A DNA stretch of 64,000 nt from Salipaludibacillus agaradhaerens (GCF_002019735.1 NZ_KV917378.1:248001-312000); one strand, 5' to 3'. Shown: positions 1 to 8,870, numbered from the stretch's first letter. Numbers and translations are program-made. Notes: generated from the sequence alone by a model not told the origin.

Positions 1-2
1 AA

Positions 3-641
3 AAAGCCATTAAAAGCGGTGTGGTTTCGGAAGAAAATGGCGCAACATTAACTGATAATCAAGTATATGAACTATTATTTTCAAGTGGTTTAAGCACAGC
101 TGACAAAGTATCAGATTTATCAGGGCGCGGTGTAGGGCTTGATGTGGTCAAAAATAAAATTGAGTCACTCGGTGGTAACGTCACCGTAACATCTAAGCCG
201 AATGAAGGAACCACATTCTCAATCCAATTACCACTCACATTATCGATAATTTCAGTTATGTTAGTTGAAATTCAAGATGAAATTTATGCAGTCCCACTTT
301 CTTCGATTATTGAAACGGCCATTATTAAGAAGGATGAAATCATGGCTGCACATAATCAAAAAGTGATCGATTTCCGTGGAAGTGTTGTCCCACTACTTGA
401 TTTAACAGAGTTTTTTGATGTACCAGTTACAAAAGAGGACGACGACTTTTATTCTATTGTCATCGTGCGAAAAGGTGAAAAAATGGCTGCCCTAGTCGTT
501 AATTCATTTATTGGTCAGCAGGAGATCGTCTTGAAATCGTTAGGGGACTATTTAACAAATGTGTTTGCTATTTCTGGAGCTACCATTCTAGGAAATGGTC
601 AAGTTGCTTTAATCATAGATTGTAACTCATTAATTAAATAG
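3..641 (+). CDS. cheA: Chemotaxis histidine kinase CheA, C-terminal part (cut by window edge)
   Basis: The open frame runs in from the left edge, so only about the last 212 residues are present. It contains the end of the ATPase domain with the G2-type motif SGRGVGLDVVK and a following GTTFSIQLPLTL strand. The CheW-like P5 regulatory domain comes next (from about the LAEIQDEIYAVP-like stretch to the end). CheA autophosphorylates on a His in its P1 domain (outside the window) and passes phosphate to CheY and CheB at the polar receptor array. cheW follows 59 bases downstream, as in the B. subtilis fla/che operon. Family assignment is firm; the start cannot be seen. Confidence 0.95.
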   Translation, partial: KAIKSGVVSEENGATLTDNQVYELLFSSGLSTADKVSDLSGRGVGLDVVKNKIESLGGNVTVTSKPNEGTTFSIQLPLTLSIISVMLVEIQDEIYAVPLSSIIETAIIKKDEIMAAHNQKVIDFRGSVVPLLDLTEFFDVPVTKEDDDFYSIVIVRKGEKMAALVVNSFIGQQEIVLKSLGDYLTNVFAISGATILGNGQVALIIDCNSLIK

Positions 642-700
642 ATGGCATGATATTTACTAAAAGAAATGAAATCAACTAAACCAATAGGGAGGTCTAGACA

Positions 701-1180
701 ATGAGTGAAGCAGTCATGGATGACATGAAAGTCATTGTATTTCAATTGAAAGATGAAGAGTATGGTGTAGAAGTTGAACAAGTTCGGTCCATCGAAAGAG
801 TCCAACATATTACGAGGGTTCCTAGTACACCTGATTTTGTTGAAGGAGTTATTAATCTCCGTGGGGTTGTCACACCGATTATTGATTTAAGGAAGCGATT
901 TAGTATTGAAGGAATTGACCATTCAGAAACAACACGGGTGATCATCGTGACAGTAGGAAATATGGAAGTTGGTTTAGTCGTTGATGCAGCAAATGACGTG
1001 ATTGACATTCCGAAAAGTGCTGTTGAACCACCTCCTGAAGTTGTTGGTGGTCTAGAAGCCGAATATATTCGTGGTGTGGCAAAACTAGAAAAAAGGTTAT
1101 TGATTTTACTTAACCTTGATAAAGTTTTGAACGCTGAAGAAATGAATGAATTACAAGAGATTGAAGGGCCAGTTAAATGA
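701..1180 (+). CDS. cheW: Chemotaxis coupling protein CheW
   Basis: 159 residues, the usual CheW length and a single CheW domain. Recognisable family stretches are the N-terminal FQLKDEEYGVEVEQVRSIER, then GVINLRGVVTPIIDLRKRF, and the late ILLNLDKVL strand. CheW bridges chemoreceptors and the CheA P5 domain. The ATG is preceded by GGGAGG at a normal distance. The stop codon overlaps the cheC start by four bases (ATGA), which implies translational coupling inside the che operon. Confidence 0.97.
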   Translation: MSEAVMDDMKVIVFQLKDEEYGVEVEQVRSIERVQHITRVPSTPDFVEGVINLRGVVTPIIDLRKRFSIEGIDHSETTRVIIVTVGNMEVGLVVDAANDVIDIPKSAVEPPPEVVGGLEAEYIRGVAKLEKRLLILLNLDKVLNAEEMNELQEIEGPVK

Positions 1181-1818
1181 TAGATCTGAGCAAAATTGGA
1201 GCGCAGTATTTAGATATTTTAAGGGAAGTTGGAAATATCGGTGCAGGCAATGCTGCTACGGCTCTCTCTCAAATGCTCAATAAAACAATTGATATGAATG
1301 TTCCGGCAGTTAGAGTCGTGCCTTTTAAAGAAATTGGTGATACTGTCGGGGGAGAAGAGGCAGTGGTTGCTGCGGTCTTTCTCCTTATTGAGGGAGATGC
1401 ACCAGGCAATATGTTTTTTATGCTGCCAGTTAATGAAGCCAGCCGTTTTATCCAACAGTTAACAGGAGATCCTTCCATTGATTTTTCAGACGAGCCTTTG
1501 AATGAGATGGCATCCTCTGCATTAAATGAAGTTGGGAATATTCTCGCTGGCTCATATTTATCAGCGTTATCTGATTTTACTAAATTAAATTTACAGCCTA
1601 CACCACCTGCCATTGCAGTGGATATGACGACGGCTATTTTATCTTTCGGTCTTGTGGAACTTTCACGTGCTGGTGATTATGCCATTGTCATAGATACCGA
1701 GATTAACGAAAAAAATAACGATGATACTATTAGGTCAAAAGGACACTTTTTCCTTTTACCTGATCCAGATTCATTAAACAAAATTCTGCAAGCGTTAGGA
1801 GTTCCGTTAGATGGGTGA
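1177..1818 (+). CDS. cheC: CheY-P phosphatase CheC
   Basis: 213 residues. The two-fold CheC repeat shows both phosphatase signatures with the essential Glu and Asn: EVGN at residues 17-20 and EVGN at about 118-121. CheC dephosphorylates CheY-P and binds CheD, which stimulates it, giving the adaptation feedback known from B. subtilis. The start codon overlaps the end of cheW and the 3' end overlaps cheD by eight bases, so cheW-cheC-cheD should be translated as a coupled block. Confidence 0.96.
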   Translation: MIDLSKIGAQYLDILREVGNIGAGNAATALSQMLNKTIDMNVPAVRVVPFKEIGDTVGGEEAVVAAVFLLIEGDAPGNMFFMLPVNEASRFIQQLTGDPSIDFSDEPLNEMASSALNEVGNILAGSYLSALSDFTKLNLQPTPPAIAVDMTTAILSFGLVELSRAGDYAIVIDTEINEKNNDDTIRSKGHFFLLPDPDSLNKILQALGVPLDG

Positions 1819-2299
1819 GGTAGTGAAAGTGGGGATGGCTGACTTAAATATTGCTAAACCCCCTCAAACCATTCGGACGTCTGGTTTAGGTTCGTGTGTA
1901 GGTATCATTCTCTATGATGAAAAAGTAAATGTTTCGGGCATGGCTCATATTATGTTGCCAGATTCCTCATATGCACGTGCAGGCGTATTGAATCGTGCAA
2001 AATATGCGGATACAGCCATAAACGACTTAATGGATATTTTGTCGAAAGAAGGAGTGGCGAAATATCGGATAAAAGCGAAAATCGCAGGAGGAGCCCAAAT
2101 GTTTAAATTTTCATCTAATAATGAAGCGATGAGAATTGGGCCACGTAATGTGGAGGCTGTTAAACAAATCCTTGAAAAATTAAAAATACCAATTATTTAT
2201 GAGGATGTAGGAGGAAGTAGTGGGCGGACGATTGAATTTGATCCAATGACCGGCCTCCTGGAGATTAGAACCGTTAATAAAGGTGTGGTTCAAGTATGA
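1811..2299 (+). CDS. cheD: Chemoreceptor glutamine deamidase CheD
   Basis: 162 residues, typical CheD size. The Cys-His-Thr triad described for Thermotoga CheD is visible: Thr23 and Cys29 in TSGLGSCVG, and His46 in GMAHIMLP. CheD deamidates receptor glutamines and, in complex with CheC, raises CheY-P phosphatase activity. It overlaps cheC upstream and the next small gene by four bases downstream, so it is internal to the operon. Confidence 0.96.
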   Translation: MGEVVKVGMADLNIAKPPQTIRTSGLGSCVGIILYDEKVNVSGMAHIMLPDSSYARAGVLNRAKYADTAINDLMDILSKEGVAKYRIKAKIAGGAQMFKFSSNNEAMRIGPRNVEAVKQILEKLKIPIIYEDVGGSSGRTIEFDPMTGLLEIRTVNKGVVQV

Positions 2300-2640
2300 C
2301 CAAAATGAACGTTGTCCTGTGTTTTTCTATCACATGTTTTAGTGTTGTATTTATCGCTTCTCTTACGAGTAATTTATGGCCTACTTCTTTATTTAGAGGC
2401 ATTATTGGACTAGTTGTAGGTGCTGGTTTTGGACTTATTTTTCATGCTATCTGGAAATTTGTTGTATCAACTAGACCTGAAAAAGTCACTCTAGAAGAAG
2501 AGGATTCGACAGATCGTTATATTGACGACATTATTAAAATGGAGCAGGAGTTTTCAAGAACCCCTCTTACAGAAGAACCTGAAGCTACAGCTGCTGAGGA
2601 AGAAACCAGTTACGATGTTCAAAATAGTGAGCAACAGTAA
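2296..2640 (+). CDS. Small membrane protein of the che/sigD operon, function unknown
   Basis: 114 residues. Two hydrophobic segments (about residues 5-24 and 30-55) look like a membrane hairpin; the remaining C-terminal half is very acidic (EEEDSTDRYIDDI, then TEEPEATAAEEETS) and probably cytoplasmic. The ATG overlaps the cheD stop by four bases, so it is co-translated with the chemotaxis genes. sigD starts 46 bases after it. B. subtilis has no gene at this place as far as I recall. I do not recognise a family; a role in motility is inferred from position only. Confidence 0.75.
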   Translation: MTKMNVVLCFSITCFSVVFIASLTSNLWPTSLFRGIIGLVVGAGFGLIFHAIWKFVVSTRPEKVTLEEEDSTDRYIDDIIKMEQEFSRTPLTEEPEATAAEEETSYDVQNSEQQ

Positions 2641-2686
2641 ACTTTTTCGTGTTGAGAATTAATGACCGAACAGGAGGAGTATTTCC

Positions 2687-3469
2687 ATGCCCCGAGCAAA
2701 AGAAGCACCGACGTTAGAGAATGAATGGAAGCGTTGGCAGACAGATCGAGACCCTGTAGCAGGTGACCGTTTAGTCGAAGCCTACTTGCACCTTGTGGAA
2801 TTTCATGTTCAAAGAATAAGTGCAAATTTACCACGTAGCGTTCAGGTTGAGGATCTTAGAAGTCACGGTTTAATCGGTCTCTATGATGCCTTGGAGAAAT
2901 TCGATCCAGGGCGTGAACTAAAATTTGATACGTATGCCTCGTTTCGTGTTCGTGGGGCTATTATCGATGGTTTAAGACAAGAAGACTGGCTTCCGAGATC
3001 GGTTCGTGACAGGTCTAAGAAAATTGACCAGGCGATAGAAGCGCTAGAGCAAAGACATGGAAGAAATATTTCACCAGCAGAAGTAGCAGAGGAGTTAGGG
3101 TTAAAAGAGGATGAAGTTGTTCATACGATGAATGAATCTTTCTTCTCTAATTTATTATCCATTGATGAACCTACCCAGGATTCAGAGAAAAATGATACGT
3201 ACTCTTCAACCATTGTGGACCAGCAAACCCTCACCCCTGAAGAGACGCTTGGAAAAAAAGCGGTCTATGAGGAGCTGGCGGAGATTTTAAAAACTTTAAA
3301 CCGCAATGAGCAGCTCGTGATTTCGCTATTTTATTTTGAAGAATTTACGCTAACTGAAATTGGTGAAGCGTTGAATTTATCCACATCTAGAATTTCCCAA
3401 ATTCACTCTAAAACCATTTTCAAGCTTCAACAAAAATTAAAGAATAAAGTTAGCGATTTCTTTTCATAA
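2687..3469 (+). CDS. sigD: RNA polymerase sigma factor SigD (flagellar sigma-28)
   Basis: 260 residues, FliA/SigD length. Region 2 includes RSHGLIGLYDALEKFDPG and the DTYASFRVRGAIIDGLRQ stretch characteristic of sigma-28. Region 4 has the helix-turn-helix FTLTEIGEALNLSTSRISQIHS near the C-terminus. It directs transcription of late flagellar, chemotaxis and autolysin genes. The ATG has AGGAGG upstream. It lies near the end of the fla/che operon as in B. subtilis and is followed by a terminator. Confidence 0.97.
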   Translation: MPRAKEAPTLENEWKRWQTDRDPVAGDRLVEAYLHLVEFHVQRISANLPRSVQVEDLRSHGLIGLYDALEKFDPGRELKFDTYASFRVRGAIIDGLRQEDWLPRSVRDRSKKIDQAIEALEQRHGRNISPAEVAEELGLKEDEVVHTMNESFFSNLLSIDEPTQDSEKNDTYSSTIVDQQTLTPEETLGKKAVYEELAEILKTLNRNEQLVISLFYFEEFTLTEIGEALNLSTSRISQIHSKTIFKLQQKLKNKVSDFFS

Positions 3470-3504
3470 CGAAGATATTACACAGCAGTGTCTTCGTTTT
3501 TTTG
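3468..3504 (+). terminator. Intrinsic terminator after sigD
   Basis: The inverted repeat AACGAAGA...TCTTCGTT is followed by a run of seven T residues immediately after the sigD stop. The stem also has an inner ACAC/GTGT extension. It would end most fla/che transcripts before the FapA-like gene. Confidence 0.8.
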
Positions 3505-3687
3505 TACACGAATTAAATACCTCCTGGGGAGTAGAGATACTGTTGTTCAGTAGAAGGGTATTACAAGATAATCACCATATAGATGCCTTAATTTTGACAT
3601 ATGATTGGGTAGTTGTTTAAAGTTAGCCATCAGATATTACAAGTTGGTGTAAAATTATATGTAGAGTTAAAAAGAGGGGGGATTCAG

Positions 3688-5061
3688 ATGGAGGAGTTAC
3701 ACGAGATTTTAGCTATAGAGATAAGTAGAGATAAAATGTCGGCTAAGTTAAAACAGTTACAGCCATTGCCTGAAGAGATAACGGTCGATGATTTAAAAAA
3801 ATTTGTTAAAGAAAATGGTGTTACATATGGCCTTTTTGAAGAAGTTATTGAGAAAATAGTGACCGGAAATGACACTTTACCAACCATCATTGCTAGAGGA
3901 CTTGATCCTGTTGACGGGGAGAACGCATATATTTGGTCAATTTTAGAAGAGTTGCAAGACGAAGATAACACTCAACAAAACGATCAAGAAGATATCAATT
4001 TAAAAAAAGTTATCGAAATACCTTCTGTTAAAAATGGCGAATTAGTCGGAAAAAAAATAGAAGCGACTGAAGAGAAAAATGGTGTTAATGTGTATGGCGA
4101 GGATGTAAAGGCTAAGCCTGGACGTGATCTAAAGCTACGCCCAGGAAAGAACACCCGGGTTGACGGACTAGAAATATTCTCAACAATCGACGGACAGATT
4201 TCCGTTGAACCTAAAGTGATTCATGTTTTCCCTATTTACGAGGTTAATGGGGATGTAGACATGAAAGTTGGAAACATTGATTTTATTGGCAATGTTAATA
4301 TTAGAGGAAATGTTCCTTCTGGTTTTGAAATTAAGGCTCAAGGAGATATAAGGGTACATGGCTCGGTAGAAGCGGCGATATTAAAAGCAGGGGGCTCAAT
4401 ATTTATTCAACAAGGAGTCGTAGCCCAAGGAGGCGGTATAATATCTGCCGAAGGGGATGTAGAGACATCATTTTTAAATCAGGCTAATATCGAGGCTGGT
4501 GGAGATGTAAAGGTCACTAAATCAATTTTACACAGCACCGTTAAAGCTCAAGGTTATGTATACTGCAATCAGAATAGAGGTAACATTGTGGGCGGCTCTA
4601 TCTCATCCGGGAAAGGCATTGAGGTTAATGAGGTAGGTAATCATATGAATACACCGACTACCCTTTTTCTCGGTGTGAGTGAGGAAGCAGTAGCATCTGA
4701 AAGCAAATATAAAACACAAATGCTTCAAGCACAAGAAAATACTCAAAAGCTAGGTGTTTTGCTGAAAAACATCGTGGATAAAGAGAAAACATCATCTTTA
4801 ACTGCCAAAGAAAAGGTGATGAAATTAAAAATAAAAAATTCTTTAATGGATGCTAACAAAGAATTAAATAGTGCAAAAGATAAGCTAGATGAGATCAAAG
4901 AACTATTCGAAAATCAAGATCAAGCTGAAATCCGAATCATTAAAGCCATTCACGCAAATACAGACTTACATTTTGGTAAGTATAGAAGAAAAATTGTCAC
5001 AACACATGAAAACGTGCTCTTTAAACTAGATCGTAGTGAAATTTCGTTTGAACCATTATAA
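3688..5061 (+). CDS. FapA/DUF342 family protein
   Basis: About 457 residues from the ATG preceded by GAGGGGGGA; a longer in-frame start upstream lacks a ribosome site. The middle (about 150-330) is a series of short GxI/V repeats such as VNGDVDMKVGNIDFIGNV and AEGDVETSFLNQANIEAGG, the right-handed beta-helix/polymer-forming pattern of DUF342 (Flagellar Assembly Protein A). The C-terminal third is a helical, probably coiled-coil region rich in K/E. FapA proteins are often found beside flagellar genes, and placement after sigD fits that. The molecular activity is not established. It is not in the B. subtilis operon as I recall it. Confidence 0.88.
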   Translation: MEELHEILAIEISRDKMSAKLKQLQPLPEEITVDDLKKFVKENGVTYGLFEEVIEKIVTGNDTLPTIIARGLDPVDGENAYIWSILEELQDEDNTQQNDQEDINLKKVIEIPSVKNGELVGKKIEATEEKNGVNVYGEDVKAKPGRDLKLRPGKNTRVDGLEIFSTIDGQISVEPKVIHVFPIYEVNGDVDMKVGNIDFIGNVNIRGNVPSGFEIKAQGDIRVHGSVEAAILKAGGSIFIQQGVVAQGGGIISAEGDVETSFLNQANIEAGGDVKVTKSILHSTVKAQGYVYCNQNRGNIVGGSISSGKGIEVNEVGNHMNTPTTLFLGVSEEAVASESKYKTQMLQAQENTQKLGVLLKNIVDKEKTSSLTAKEKVMKLKIKNSLMDANKELNSAKDKLDEIKELFENQDQAEIRIIKAIHANTDLHFGKYRRKIVTTHENVLFKLDRSEISFEPL

Positions 5062-5136
5062 TTAAAAGAGATCATGATATAATGAGTGATAACTAAATTG
5101 AAACAAGGGATTCTCAAGCGGACAGGAGGAATTTCA

Positions 5137-5454
5137 ATGAGTGGACTACGGTCAATTGAAATGCAAGTCGCGTTACCGAGAACACAAACTGCGGGTAAAA
5201 TTCAAGATCAAATGCAACAACGGTCAATGGTCGCCCAAGAACATATGGCACAAGCACAAGAAGAAAAAGATATTAAACAAAAAAAAACTGTGACTGAAAC
5301 AGAATTTAAAGAAAAAAATCGTTTGGACGCAGATGCTGAGTCAGGGAAAGGTCATAGCCAGTCTGATGGACAGCGAAAACAAAATAAGGGCGAAGAAGAA
5401 GAAAAAGTCGTTAAACACCCATATAAAGGTGTTCGGTTCGACGCATCTTGGTAG
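5137..5454 (+). CDS. Small hydrophilic protein, unknown function
   Basis: About 105 residues, starting at the ATG after GACAGGAGGAATTTCA. The N-terminus (MSGLRSIEMQVALPRTQTAG) is followed by a Gln/Met-rich stretch and then a strongly charged, probably disordered or helical part with many Lys/Glu. It ends in HPYKGVRFDASW. No membrane segment or known catalytic motif. It sits between the FapA-like gene and the SwrB-like gene, 15 bases from the latter, so it is probably co-transcribed. I recall similar uncharacterised proteins at this place in other Bacillaceae, but I cannot assign a function. Confidence 0.75.
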   Translation: MSGLRSIEMQVALPRTQTAGKIQDQMQQRSMVAQEHMAQAQEEKDIKQKKTVTETEFKEKNRLDADAESGKGHSQSDGQRKQNKGEEEEKVVKHPYKGVRFDASW

Positions 5455-5469
5455 TAAAAGGAGTTAACA

Positions 5470-6009
5470 ATGATTTATTTAGTCCTCATTAGCCTGTTTT
5501 TACATTTAATTAGCTTCTTTATCATTGTCGTGTTGTTCCAGCGTTTAGATAATCAAAAACCTCTTGATAAAGAAAAGACATTAAAAGAAATGGAAGATTT
5601 GCTTATTTCTTATACGACAGAAATGAAAGACAATAACGAAAGACTGGCAAGACGTATGGCGCATTTAACCCCCTCTGTTAAAGCACCGCCGTTAGTCACA
5701 CCAAAAGCGCCATTGGAACAAAAAGAGCCAGAGTCTTCTCAAATGTTCACTGAAGAAGTAGATGAGCTTCAGAGCAGTATAAATGATAAAGAAGACGTGA
5801 ACGGGCAAGTTGAAGAAACTAGCGATACAAAATATGCTGAGTATGAACCTCCTCTTCCCCCTTCAGAAAAGGAGGATATTGTCGAACCATCAGATACTTC
5901 TAAAGTATTATCGTTAAACAAACAAGGCTATACAGAGCAAGAAATAGCTAAGAAGTTGGATATGGGGGCAGGAGAAGTAGCCCTTCTGCTTAAATTTTAC
6001 AAAAACTAA
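5470..6009 (+). CDS. swrB: SwrB/YlxL-like motility protein
   Basis: 179 residues. A single N-terminal membrane segment (about residues 2-24), an acidic Pro/Glu-rich linker, and a short C-terminal helix-turn-helix-like end (VLSLNKQGYTEQEIAKKLDMG followed by EVALLLKFYKN). This architecture and the position directly before rpsB match SwrB (YlxL) of B. subtilis, a single-pass protein that promotes flagellar type III export activation and swarming. The linker is poorly conserved, so the symbol rests mainly on layout and the C-terminal motif. Confidence 0.8.
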   Translation: MIYLVLISLFLHLISFFIIVVLFQRLDNQKPLDKEKTLKEMEDLLISYTTEMKDNNERLARRMAHLTPSVKAPPLVTPKAPLEQKEPESSQMFTEEVDELQSSINDKEDVNGQVEETSDTKYAEYEPPLPPSEKEDIVEPSDTSKVLSLNKQGYTEQEIAKKLDMGAGEVALLLKFYKN

Positions 6010-6029
6010 AAAATAATTTATCAGAGCGC

Positions 6030-6058
6030 TTGTCATTGGCTGTTGGATATGATATATT
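6030..6058 (+). promoter_or_regulatory. Sigma-A promoter of rpsB
   Basis: TTGTCA at 6030-6035, 17-base spacer, and TATATT at 6053-6058 with a TGA extension just before the -10. It lies 115 bases upstream of the rpsB start, leaving a leader of about 105 bases. The long leader may carry S2 autoregulation, but I see no clear known structure. Confidence 0.75.
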
Positions 6059-6171
6059 ATTTCTCGGTGTTATTACACACGCTTATTGATTTTGGCAATG
6101 GTGCTCTTATTTTAGAGTCTTGTCGAAAAATGACATGAGCGGAGGATTAAAAACCAGAGGAGGTGAGTGGA

Positions 6172-6870
6172 GTGGCAGTGATTTCCATGAAACAATTATT
6201 AGAAGCTGGGGTTCATTTCGGACATCAAACACGTCGTTGGAACCCAAAAATGGATCGCTACATCTTCACAGAAAGAAACGGTATTTATATTATTGACCTA
6301 CAAAAGACGGTCAAGAAAGTTGACGAAGCATTTAACTTCGTGCGCGACTTAGCTGCACAAGGTGGTACAATGCTTTTTGTAGGAACGAAAAAGCAAGCTC
6401 AAGATTCTGTTAAAGAAGAAGCTGAGCGTTGTGGTATGTACTTTATTAACCAACGTTGGTTAGGTGGTACACTCACAAACTTTGACACAATCCGTAAACG
6501 TATTGCACGACTTGTTCAACTTGAGACGATGCAAGAAGATGGCACATTTGATGTCCTTCCTAAAAAGGAAGTTGTTCTTCTAAAGAAAGAAATGGACCGT
6601 CTTGAAAAATTCCTTGGAGGAATTAAAGAGATGGATCGTTTACCTGATGCGTTATTTATCATCGATCCTCGCAAAGAGCGTATCGCTGTAGCTGAAGCGC
6701 ATAAATTAAATATTCCAATCGTCGGTATTGTGGACACTAACTGTGACCCTGACGAAATTGATTATGTTATCCCAGGTAACGATGATGCAATTCGTGCGGT
6801 TCGCCTTTTAACAGCGAAAATGGCAGATGCTATCATTGAAGCAAACCAGGGTGAAGAAACAACTGCTTAA
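6172..6870 (+). CDS. rpsB: 30S ribosomal protein S2
   Basis: 232 residues from a GTG start preceded by AGAGGAGGTGAG; an in-frame upstream start would sit on that ribosome site. S2 hallmarks: [19 protein letters not shown] at the N-terminus, [23 protein letters not shown], and [12 protein letters not shown] with [10 protein letters not shown] near the end. S2 binds late to the 30S platform. tsf follows 105 bases later beyond a terminator hairpin. Confidence 0.98.
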   Translation: MAVISMKQLLEAGVHFGHQTRRWNPKMDRYIFTERNGIYIIDLQKTVKKVDEAFNFVRDLAAQGGTMLFVGTKKQAQDSVKEEAERCGMYFINQRWLGGTLTNFDTIRKRIARLVQLETMQEDGTFDVLPKKEVVLLKKEMDRLEKFLGGIKEMDRLPDALFIIDPRKERIAVAEAHKLNIPIVGIVDTNCDPDEIDYVIPGNDDAIRAVRLLTAKMADAIIEANQGEETTA

Positions 6871-6880
6871 ATGTTCGTTC

Positions 6881-6921
6881 AAAAGGGTGATAGAGGGCCG
6901 GACCCTTTATCACCCTTTTTT
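6881..6921 (+). terminator. Intrinsic terminator between rpsB and tsf
   Basis: AAAAGGGTGATAGAGGG pairs with CCCTTTATCACCCTTTT, followed by T residues. With no obvious full promoter between it and tsf, it probably acts as a partial terminator lowering tsf relative to rpsB. Confidence 0.8.
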
Positions 6922-6975
6922 GCAAGGAACTAAACGGATGAAAAATCATTTACACGTACTCAAGGAGGAATTTGA

Positions 6976-7860
6976 ATGGCTATTTCAGCTAAAATGGTAA
7001 AAGAATTACGTGAAAGCACAGGTGCGGGGATGATGGACTGTAAGAAAGCCCTCACTGAAACTAATGGAGATATGGAAAAAGCAGTAGATTACCTTCGCGA
7101 AAAGGGTGTTGCTAAAGCTGCTAAAAAGGCAGATCGAGTGGCAGCTGAAGGACTTGCTCATATCGTAACTGAAGGAAATAAAGCTGTACTTGTTGAGATT
7201 AATTCTGAAACTGATTTTGTTTCTAAGAATGAAAACTTTGTTAATATGGTTGAACAAGTAGCTCGTCATATACTTAACAATAAGCCTGCGACTGTGGAAG
7301 AAGCCCTTGAACAATCGTTTGATGGAGATGGTGACACATTACAAGGCTATATTACGAACCAAATTGCTAAAATCGGGGAAAAATTATCACTGCGTCGATT
7401 TGCTATCGTAGAAAGTGGTGAAAATGAAGTATTTGGTAGCTACATTCATATGGGAGGACGTATTGGTGTATTAACTGTTCTTTCAGGTAATGTAGACGAG
7501 CAAGTTGCGAAAGATGTGGCTATGCACGTTGCAGCTATTAATCCTAAATATGTAAGCCGCGATGAAGTATCAGAAGAAGAAGCTAACCATGAGCGAGAAG
7601 TACTTAAACAACAAGCATTAAACGAAGGTAAGCCAGAGAACATTGTTGAAAAAATGGTTGAAGGTCGTCTTGGGAAGTTCTTTGAAGAGATTTGCCTAAA
7701 CGAACAGCCATTTGTTAAAGATGGTGACCAAAAAGTTGGCAAATACGTTTCTTCTAAAGGTGGAGAAGTTAAAACTTTCTATCGATATGAAGTTGGTGAA
7801 GGTATGGAGAAACGTGAAGAAAATTTCGCTGAGGAAGTCATGTCTCAAGTTAAAAAATAA
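6976..7860 (+). CDS. tsf: Elongation factor Ts
   Basis: 294 residues, standard length. The N-terminal UBA-like domain carries the EF-Ts signature ([19 protein letters not shown]) followed by the second signature around [13 protein letters not shown], residues that contact EF-Tu. EF-Ts is the nucleotide exchange factor of EF-Tu. The ATG is preceded by AAGGAGG. It forms the conserved rpsB-tsf-pyrH-frr order. Confidence 0.98.
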   Translation: MAISAKMVKELRESTGAGMMDCKKALTETNGDMEKAVDYLREKGVAKAAKKADRVAAEGLAHIVTEGNKAVLVEINSETDFVSKNENFVNMVEQVARHILNNKPATVEEALEQSFDGDGDTLQGYITNQIAKIGEKLSLRRFAIVESGENEVFGSYIHMGGRIGVLTVLSGNVDEQVAKDVAMHVAAINPKYVSRDEVSEEEANHEREVLKQQALNEGKPENIVEKMVEGRLGKFFEEICLNEQPFVKDGDQKVGKYVSSKGGEVKTFYRYEVGEGMEKREENFAEEVMSQVKK

Positions 7861-7874
7861 TGGGAATACTGGTG

Positions 7875-7899
7875 AAAGGGACACTATGTGTCCCTTTTT
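7875..7899 (+). terminator. Intrinsic terminator after tsf
   Basis: AAAGGGACAC, a three-base loop, GTGTCCCTTT and a T run. A second perfect hairpin (AAAGCATC / GATGCTTT) follows at 7924-7944 without a long T run. Confidence 0.85.
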
Positions 7900-7959
7900 C
7901 AAAAAACTGCTATCTCTTTAAATAAAGCATCATACCGATGCTTTACTCTTGTCCAAGAA

Positions 7960-8117
7960 TTTATCACAGATAACCAACCGTCCTTAAAACTCTCGGTTAG
8001 AAATAGAGAGCAGAGTCCATCTATTTAGGCGAGAGATTACGGACGCTAATGCTGATTATTCAACTACCAATCAGTGGAGAAGAACGAAGACACCCACTGA
8101 TTGAAGGTACGTTTTAT
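7960..8117 (+). repeat. Dispersed intergenic repeat, copy R1
   Basis: About 155 bases between tsf and pyrH. It shares its 5' end (TTTATCAC.GATAAC), an AATAGAG core, the GGACGCTAAT segment, AATCAGTGG, AGAAGAACGAA and the tail GAAGGTACGTTTTAT with other copies at 11360 (minus strand), 33328, 39088 and 61801. Hairpin: AATCAGTGG at 8069-8077 with CCACTGATT at 8094-8102. AATCAG can alternatively pair with CTGATT at 8052-8057. No coding potential. Confidence 0.85.
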
Positions 8118-8145
8118 GATATTGTTTATTTAAATGGAGGGTACT

Positions 8146-8868
8146 ATGGAGGAGACAACATACAATCGTATTGTGTTAAAATTAAGTGGAGAAGCTCTGG
8201 CTGGTGACCAAGGATATGGGATAGATCCCACCATGATTCAGTCTATTGCTGAGCAAATTAAAGATATTATTGCTCTAGATGTAGAAGTAGCCATTATTGT
8301 TGGTGGCGGAAACATTTGGCGGGGAATGGCTGGAAGTGCTAAAGGAATGGATAGAGCCACCGCTGATTATATGGGTATGCTTGCGACAGTCATGAACTCT
8401 CTAGCACTTCAGGACAGCTTAGAAAATATCGGTGTCCAGACGAGGGTGCAAACCTCCATTGAAATGAGACAGGTAGCAGAACCATACATAAGACGTCGCG
8501 CTATTAGACATTTAGAAAAGAAACGAGTAGTGATCTTTGCTGCTGGTACAGGAAATCCTTATTTTTCTACGGATACAACAGCGGCATTAAGAGCAGCAGA
8601 AATTGAAGCGGATGTTATCCTTATGGCTAAGAATAAAGTAGATGGTGTTTATAGTGCCGACCCATCAAAAGACGCTAATGCGCAAAAGTATGAACAGTTA
8701 ACATACTTAGATCTATTAAAAGACGGTTTAGCTGTTATGGATTCAACGGCATCCTCACTATGCATGGACAATAATATACCACTTATTGTTTTCTCAATCT
8801 CTGAAAACGGTAATATTAAACGTGCAGTAACTGGAGACCACATTGGAACACTTATAAGGGGGAAGTAA
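8146..8868 (+). CDS. pyrH: Uridylate kinase
   Basis: 240 residues from the ATG after TGGAGGGTACT; the slightly longer frame would start on the ribosome site. Amino-acid kinase fold with the N-terminal [37 protein letters not shown] and the [11 protein letters not shown] stretch. It phosphorylates UMP to UDP and is normally GTP-activated and UTP-inhibited in Gram-positives. frr starts two bases after its stop, so the two are co-translated. It is separated from tsf by repeat R1. Confidence 0.98.
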   Translation: MEETTYNRIVLKLSGEALAGDQGYGIDPTMIQSIAEQIKDIIALDVEVAIIVGGGNIWRGMAGSAKGMDRATADYMGMLATVMNSLALQDSLENIGVQTRVQTSIEMRQVAEPYIRRRAIRHLEKKRVVIFAAGTGNPYFSTDTTAALRAAEIEADVILMAKNKVDGVYSADPSKDANAQKYEQLTYLDLLKDGLAVMDSTASSLCMDNNIPLIVFSISENGNIKRAVTGDHIGTLIRGK

Positions 8869-8870
8869 TA

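Noticed and set aside
7960-8117. CRISPR repeat or insertion sequence
   Set aside because: Copies are scattered singly, not in arrays with spacers. There is no transposase frame and no clear terminal inverted repeat.
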